Source of the DNA: Nocardioidaceae bacterium
GTDB taxonomy: Bacteria > Actinomycetota > Actinomycetes > Propionibacteriales > Nocardioidaceae
Direction: 5' to 3'
Length of the DNA stretch: 9,339 nucleotides
NCBI GenBank assembly: GCA_013696015.1
Contig: JACCZI010000017.1
Coordinates: 1-9,339, forward strand
Below, in pieces: positions 5,629 to 9,339 of this stretch. The notes beneath the pieces are model-generated. The model ran no database searches, was not told where the DNA came from, and saw only the letters and a program-made list of their open reading frames with translations. A program made the translations under genes and the position numbers. The number at the start of each line of letters is the position of its first letter. The stretch's first letter is position 1.

Positions 5629-7290
5629 CCCCCCGACGGCGGCCGCCACGTCGGCGCGGATGGCGGCGAGCCGCGACCTGGCTACGGCCCGCGCGGCGGC
5701 CAGACCCTCGGGACCGACCATGACGACCGCCTCCAGATAGCACTTGAGCTTGGGCTCGGTGCCCGACGGGCGCACGACCACGCGAGCGCCGTCGCGCAGC
5801 GCGCACCGCAGTCCCTCGGTGGGCGGCAGGCCGTCCCCACCGAGCGCGAGGTCGTCGATCGAGGCAACCTCTAACCCGCCGAGTGCGGCCGGTGGAGTGG
5901 TGCGTAGCCGGTCTACCGCTGACCCGAGGCGCGACGGGTTCGCCATGCGTACCGACAGCTGGTCGGTGGCATGCACGCCGTACACGCGGGCCAGCTCGTC
6001 GAGTCGGCTCTGCAGAGTCAGCCCTGCCAGCTTCAGCGCCGCCGCCAGCTCGAGCGCCAGCACCATCGCCGAGATGCCATCCTTGTCGCGCGCGATGCCC
6101 GGCGCCACGCAGTAGCCGAGCGCCTCCTCGTACCCGAAGACGAGTCCGTCGACCCGACCCAGCCACTTGAAGCCGGTGAGCGTCTCAACGTACGGCAGGT
6201 CGCGCGCCGCGCACATGCGCCGGAGCATCGACGACGACACGATCGTGGTCGCGTACGTGCCCCGGACACCACGTCGCATCAGGGTGTCGGCCAGCAGGAC
6301 GCCGAGCTCGTCGCCGTGCATCATCCGCCAGTCCGCAGTATCAGCGACCGGGACCGCCACGGCGCAGCGGTCGGCGTCGGGGTCGTTGGCGACCACCAGG
6401 TCCGCCCGGCGCCGCCGCGCGGAGCTCAACGCGAGGTCGATGACCCCTGGCTCCTCGGGGTTGGGGAACGCCACCGTCGGGAAGTCGGGGTCGGGGTCGG
6501 CCTGCTCGGGAGTCTCGTACGCCGGCGCGAAGCCGGTGCGCTCGAGCACCCGCCGCACCACAGCGCCACCAACCCCGTGCAGCGGGGTGTACACGACGTC
6601 CAGCGCGCGGGGTCCATCCGGTCGGGGCAGTGCGGACACCGCGGAGACGTACTCATCGAGCACCGACTCGTCCAGCCGTACGTAGTCGTCGGCGCGAGGC
6701 AGTGTGGGGACCGGTCCGACGCCGTCGATCGCGGCGGCGATGTCGGTGTCGGCGGGTGGGACGATCTGGGACCCGTCACCGAGGTAGACCTTGTATCCGT
6801 TGTCCTGCGGCGGGTTGTGCGAGGCGGTCACCATCACCCCGGCCGCGCAGCGCAGGTGCCGGATCGCAAAGGCGAGCACCGGCGTGGGCAGCGGACCGGG
6901 CAGCAGGTACGCGTCTACGCCGGCGCCACGGACGATCTCGGCGGTGTCGCGGGCGAAGATGTCCGACTGGTGCCGGGCGTCGAAGCCGATCACCACGCCG
7001 TCCTGGCCGGGGTGGGGGTGCGCCCGCAGGTACCCCGCCAAGCCGGCCGCCACCTGGGCCACGACGACGCGGTTCATGCGGTTGGGGCCGGCGCCCAGCG
7101 CACCGCGCAGGCCCGCGGTGCCGAAGTCCAGCCGTCGGGCGAACCGGTCGGCCAGCTCGGCCGCCGCCTGCTCTGACCCGTGGGTAGACCGCGCCGCTGC
7201 CACCAGCGACGCCAGCTCGGCCCGGGTGTGCGGGTCGAGATCCTGGTCGAGCCAGTCCTGCGCTCGCGCCAGCAGCTCGGCGGCGACCAT
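5626..7290 (-). CDS. Phosphohexomutase / phosphopentomutase, PGM2-like (PmmB type)
   Basis: A 554-residue alpha-D-phosphohexomutase. All four active-site loops are visible: TASHNP (155-160) with phosphoserine S157, the metal loop DPDADR (303-308), the sugar-recognition loop GYEEALGY (386-393), and the phosphate-binding loop RPSGTEPK (507-514). GTAGLRG (57-63) lies near the start, as in PGM2-type members. Automatic labels would say phosphomannomutase, but PGM2 in animals is known to act on pentose-1-phosphates. Here it follows a nucleoside phosphorylase and lies near DERA, so deoxyribose-1-phosphate to deoxyribose-5-phosphate is its likely job, replacing the unrelated DeoB. That role is inferred. 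The ATG at 7290 shares its A with the phosphorylase stop (TGATG), with no clear ribosome site, suggesting coupled translation. The longer frame to 7872 only overlaps the phosphorylase. Confidence 0.93.
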   Translation of the reverse strand: MVAAELLARAQDWLDQDLDPHTRAELASLVAAARSTHGSEQAAAELADRFARRLDFGTAGLRGALGAGPNRMNRVVVAQVAAGLAGYLRAHPHPGQDGVVIGFDARHQSDIFARDTAEIVRGAGVDAYLLPGPLPTPVLAFAIRHLRCAAGVMVTASHNPPQDNGYKVYLGDGSQIVPPADTDIAAAIDGVGPVPTLPRADDYVRLDESVLDEYVSAVSALPRPDGPRALDVVYTPLHGVGGAVVRRVLERTGFAPAYETPEQADPDPDFPTVAFPNPEEPGVIDLALSSARRRRADLVVANDPDADRCAVAVPVADTADWRMMHGDELGVLLADTLMRRGVRGTYATTIVSSSMLRRMCAARDLPYVETLTGFKWLGRVDGLVFGYEEALGYCVAPGIARDKDGISAMVLALELAAALKLAGLTLQSRLDELARVYGVHATDQLSVRMANPSRLGSAVDRLRTTPPAALGGLEVASIDDLALGGDGLPPTEGLRCALRDGARVVVRPSGTEPKLKCYLEAVVMVGPEGLAAARAVARSRLAAIRADVAAAVGG

Positions 7291-8102
7291 CAGATGCGCG
7301 GCAGCACGGCCGACAGCAGCGAGCCCATCCGCGCCGCAGCAGCGCGGCCGGCCCGCAGCACCTCGGCATGGTCCAGGGGTTCGCCCCCCACACCGGCCGC
7401 TAGGTTGGTGACCAGCGAGATGCCGAGCACCTCCAGCCCCGCCTCGCGGGCGGCGATGGCCTCGAGCACCGTCGACATGCCGACCAGATGTCCCCCGATC
7501 GCCGCGACCATGGCGATCTCGGCCGGCGTCTCGTAGTGCGGACCCCGGAACTGCACGTACACGCCCTCGTCGAGTGTGGGGTCGACCTCGCGGCACAGCT
7601 CGCGCAGCCGGCGCGCGAACAGGTCGGTGAGGTCGATGAAGGTGGCACCCTCGACCGGTGAGGTCGCGGTGAGGTTGATCGAGTCGGCGATGAGCACCGG
7701 TGTCCCGGGGGACCATGCGGGGTCGAGGCCACCGCTGGCGTTGGTGAGGACGACCGCGCGACACCCCGCGGCCGCCGCAGCCCGTACGCCGTGGACGACG
7801 GGTCTCACGCCGCGCCCCTCGTACAGGTGCGTCCGACCGAGGAAGACCAGCAGTCGGCGGTCGCCGAGGCACAGCGACCGGATCGTGCCGGCGTGCCCGG
7901 CCACCGCCGGTGCGCTGAACCCGGGCAGCTCGGTGACGGGGATCTCGACCTCAGCCGGACCGAGGGCGTCGGCTGCCGGAACCCAGCCGGAACCCATCAC
8001 CAGTGCGATGTCGTGGCGCGGTGTGCCCGTCAGCTCGCGGAGCCGCGCGGCGGCCTGTTCTGCCAGCGCGTGCGCGCCCGGCTCGTCCGGTGCCGTGCTC
8101 AT
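7290..8102 (-). CDS. Purine nucleoside phosphorylase, trimeric type
   Basis: A 270-residue phosphorylase splitting purine (deoxy)nucleosides with phosphate into free base and (deoxy)ribose-1-phosphate. Motifs: MGSGW (36-40) of the phosphate site, GRTHLYEG (89-96) with the phosphate-site histidine H92, TNASGGL (120-126), GPHYETPAE (187-195) with E191 and VGMSTVLEAIAARE (207-220), then SLVTN (229-233) with N233. E191 and N233 match the pair that read 6-oxopurines in the human enzyme, so inosine and guanosine types are the expected substrates. Size and motifs place it with the trimeric class, not the hexameric E. coli DeoD, though mycobacterial versions are often called deoD or punA. Its ATG overlaps the stop of the upstream gene (ATGA), and it overlaps the mutase downstream, so the three are one operon. 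Confidence 0.95.
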   Translation of the reverse strand: MSTAPDEPGAHALAEQAAARLRELTGTPRHDIALVMGSGWVPAADALGPAEVEIPVTELPGFSAPAVAGHAGTIRSLCLGDRRLLVFLGRTHLYEGRGVRPVVHGVRAAAAAGCRAVVLTNASGGLDPAWSPGTPVLIADSINLTATSPVEGATFIDLTDLFARRLRELCREVDPTLDEGVYVQFRGPHYETPAEIAMVAAIGGHLVGMSTVLEAIAAREAGLEVLGISLVTNLAAGVGGEPLDHAEVLRAGRAAAARMGSLLSAVLPRI

Positions 8103-8551
8103 GGACCCACCGAACGGCAGGGCCGACCGCGCAGCGCGGTCACGTAGTCGTCGGGAGCCCCGGCCGCGAGCGCAGCCTCGGACAGCAGCCCGATGTAGCT
8201 GGCCGAGGGCAGACCGCCCTCGTACGCGTCCAGTGCATACAGCCAGGCGGTCTGCTCCCCGTCGAGTGAGTGCACCCGGACCCGGATCTTGCGGTAGACC
8301 CCGACATCGATGCCCTCCCACTCGTCCAGCGCGGCGGCGTCGTCGCCGGTGATGTCGTAGAGCGCGACGAAGACCTGCTCCATCGGGTCCTCGACAACCG
8401 TGCACAGCGCACCGTCCCAGCCCAGGTCCTCACCCCCGAAGGTGAGCCGCCAGCCGAGCAGCCATCCCGTGTCGCGCAGAGGGGAGTGCGGGCAGCGCTG
8501 CGTCATCCGGGCCGGGTCGAGGTTGGGGCCGTACGCGGCATACAGCGGCAC
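8099..8551 (-). CDS. Gamma-glutamylcyclotransferase-like (GGCT/AIG2-fold) protein
   Basis: A 150-residue protein with the fold signature of this family: YAAYGPNLDP (4-13), close to the usual YGSNL substrate loop but with P in place of S, and LDEWEGIDVGVYRK (75-88), where E79 corresponds to the expected catalytic glutamate. Family members cyclise gamma-glutamyl-amino acids or other gamma-glutamylamines, but many bacterial ones have no known substrate. The start is taken as GTG at 8551, directly before the first conserved strand and 6 bases after a TACTGT box; there is no Shine-Dalgarno site. It is the first gene of the operon with the phosphorylase and the mutase, and overlaps the phosphorylase by four bases. 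From memory, M. tuberculosis Rv3304, next to lpdA, is a similar protein. Its role in a nucleoside operon is unexplained. Confidence 0.82.
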   Translation of the reverse strand: MPLYAAYGPNLDPARMTQRCPHSPLRDTGWLLGWRLTFGGEDLGWDGALCTVVEDPMEQVFVALYDITGDDAAALDEWEGIDVGVYRKIRVRVHSLDGEQTAWLYALDAYEGGLPSASYIGLLSEAALAAGAPDDYVTALRGRPCRSVGP

Positions 8552-8557
8552 GGCAGC

Positions 8558-8563
8558 ACAGTA
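8558..8563 (-). promoter_or_regulatory. Candidate -10 box (TACTGT) for the GGCT-PNP-mutase operon
   Basis: On the minus strand TACTGT is followed by six bases (GCTGCC) and the GTG at 8551, the same layout as at deoC. TCCGAC at 8581-8586, 17 bases upstream, is the best -35 guess but is weak. A leaderless operon transcript is inferred. Confidence 0.5.
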
Positions 8564-8565
8564 GC

Positions 8566-8580
8566 GAGCACCGCGTGCCC
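8566..8580. promoter_or_regulatory. Imperfect inverted repeat in the GGCT / lpdA divergent promoter
   Basis: GAGCAC (8566-8571), CGC, GTGCCC (8575-8580) are inverted repeats with one mismatch. The site falls exactly between the two opposed -10 candidates (8558-8563 and 8587-8592), so a bound protein would cover both promoters. It shares GTGC/GCAC half-sites with the palindrome upstream of deoC, though in the opposite order, so a common regulator is only a possibility. Confidence 0.35.
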
Positions 8581-8586
8581 GTCGGA

Positions 8587-8592
8587 CATGAT
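8587..8592 (+). promoter_or_regulatory. Weak -10-like box (CATGAT) before the lpdA-like gene
   Basis: CATGAT keeps the A and T of TANNNT and lies 6 bases before the GTG at 8599, which lacks a usable Shine-Dalgarno site. The spacing repeats that of the other starts in the window; the match itself is weak. Confidence 0.3.
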
Positions 8593-8598
8593 GAGCCC

Positions 8599-9339
8599 GT
8601 GGAACGTGTGGTGATCGTGGGTGGCGGACCGGGCGGGTACGAGGCGGCGCTCGTCGCCGCTCAGCTCGGTGCCGAGGTGGTGGTCGTCGACAGCGACGGT
8701 CTCGGTGGTTCGGCGGTGCTGACCGACTGCGTGCCGAGCAAGACCTTGATCGCCACCTCGGACCTGATGTCGGAGGTGGCCGGCGCCGGCGAGCTCGGGG
8801 TGCGCTTGGCTGCTGCGCCCGGCACCGACCTGCGGCAGCGGGTCTCGGTCGATCTGCCACGGGTCAACGCCCGGGTCAAGGCGCTGGCCCGGGCGCAGTC
8901 CGACGACATCGCCGGGCGGTTGGACAAGGAGGGCGTCCACGTCCGCCGCGGGTTCGGTGTGCTCGACGGTCCGCAGCACGTCGTCGTACGCGGCGAGCGC
9001 GGCCATGATGCAAGCGAGGAGCGGCTGTCCGCCGATGTGGTGCTGGTCGCGACGGGTGCTCACCCCCGGGTCGTCGACACGGCGCTGCCGGACGGCGAAC
9101 GCATCCTCACCTGGGAGCAGGTGTACGACCTCGACGAGCTGCCGGAGCGTCTCGTCGTGGTGGGGTCCGGGGTGACCGGCGCGGAGTTCGCCAGTGCCTA
9201 CCAGGCGCTGGGCAGCGACGTGGTCCTGGTGTCCAGCCGGGACCTGGTGCTGCCCGGTGAGGACGCCGATGCGGCGCGGGTGATCGAGGACGTGTTCACC
9301 AGGCGCGGGATGTCGGTGCTCGCAGGCTCTCGCATGGCC
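8599..9339 (+). CDS. lpdA: NAD(P)H-quinone dehydrogenase, LpdA-type flavoprotein (cut by window edge)
   Basis: The first 247 residues of a two-dinucleotide-binding flavoprotein related to dihydrolipoamide dehydrogenase. Residues 3-13 (RVVIVGGGPGG) bind FAD, ATGAHPR (151-157) is the second FAD contact, and VVVGSGVTGAEFAS (186-199) begins the NAD(P)H domain. The redox-cysteine loop reads GGSAVLTDCVPSKTL: only C44 remains, and the first cysteine of the CxxxxC pair is A39. This excludes lipoamide dehydrogenase chemistry and matches the M. tuberculosis LpdA (Rv3303c) subgroup, which reduces quinones with NAD(P)H. The C-terminal dimer domain is outside the window. GTG at 8599 is the only start that keeps the first strand, since the ATGs at 8588 and 8591 are out of frame. 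It diverges from the nucleoside operon over a 47-bp gap. Confidence 0.9.
   Translation, partial: MERVVIVGGGPGGYEAALVAAQLGAEVVVVDSDGLGGSAVLTDCVPSKTLIATSDLMSEVAGAGELGVRLAAAPGTDLRQRVSVDLPRVNARVKALARAQSDDIAGRLDKEGVHVRRGFGVLDGPQHVVVRGERGHDASEERLSADVVLVATGAHPRVVDTALPDGERILTWEQVYDLDELPERLVVVGSGVTGAEFASAYQALGSDVVLVSSRDLVLPGEDADAARVIEDVFTRRGMSVLAGSRMA

Noticed and set aside
5971..7176. 401-codon plus-strand open frame over the mutase gene
   Set aside because: Antisense to all the mutase active-site motifs; no conserved domain and biased composition.
7291..7872. N-terminal extension of the mutase frame to 7872
   Set aside because: The extra 194 residues overlap the phosphorylase in another frame, are arginine/proline-rich, and the real start at 7290 overlaps the phosphorylase stop.
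8588..8614. Nine-codon open frame (starting MMSPW) overlapping the lpdA start
   Set aside because: Could be a small upstream frame, but its ATGs overlap the presumed -10 box and would be upstream of a leaderless transcript start; most likely chance.
8503..9063. 186-codon minus-strand open frame opposite the lpdA start
   Set aside because: Antisense to the FAD-binding and cysteine-loop motifs of lpdA and also spans the divergent promoter.
1..9339. Search for CRISPR, IS elements, tRNA or integration sites, toxin-antitoxin or defence genes
   Set aside because: No regularly spaced repeats, transposase motifs, terminal repeats, cloverleaf sequences or such protein families were recognised; base composition looks even across the window.

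Overview
The window is a GC-rich (roughly 70% by eye), densely packed chromosomal segment from an actinobacterium. Gene-to-gene overlaps, GTG starts, apparent leaderless starts and the family memberships (long-type DERA, trimeric PNP, LpdA-type flavoprotein) all fit that phylum. No RNA gene, insertion sequence, CRISPR array or phage gene was seen.

Layout. (1) 1-905: the 5' end of a cupin-domain gene on the minus strand, divergent from a tetR-family regulator, with a perfect inverted repeat in the 58-bp gap that looks like the operator. (2) 906-1017: a convergent gap holding a long stem-loop. (3) 1018-4825, minus strand, read from the right: deoC (deoxyribose-5-phosphate aldolase), a complete aldehyde dehydrogenase, a 290-residue ALDH-like protein with no catalytic half, and a small secreted protein. 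(4) 4924-5559, plus strand: a membrane protein with a probable bacterial PH-like domain. (5) 5626-8551, minus strand, read from the right: a gamma-glutamylcyclotransferase-like gene, a purine nucleoside phosphorylase and a PGM2/phosphomannomutase-type mutase, each joined to the next by a stop/start overlap. (6) 8599 to the right edge, plus strand: an LpdA-type NAD(P)H-quinone dehydrogenase, cut off by the window end.

Together the two minus-strand operons spell out purine deoxyribonucleoside catabolism. PNP releases the base and deoxyribose-1-phosphate, the PGM2-like mutase can make deoxyribose-5-phosphate, DERA splits that to glyceraldehyde-3-phosphate and acetaldehyde, and the ALDH can oxidise the acetaldehyde. 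From memory, the lpdA / GGCT-like / PNP / mutase order resembles the Mycobacterium tuberculosis Rv3303c-Rv3308 region, where two amidohydrolase genes are also present.

The points most worth a second look are: the ALDH pair, which looks like ALDH16 split into two genes; a repeated TANNNT box set exactly 6 nt before three start codons, with weaker versions at others, suggesting leaderless transcription; a 47-bp divergent promoter shared by the nucleoside operon and lpdA; and palindromes upstream of deoC and between cupin and tetR. Most of the window is otherwise conventional metabolism, and I see no clear evidence of a new defence or mobile system.
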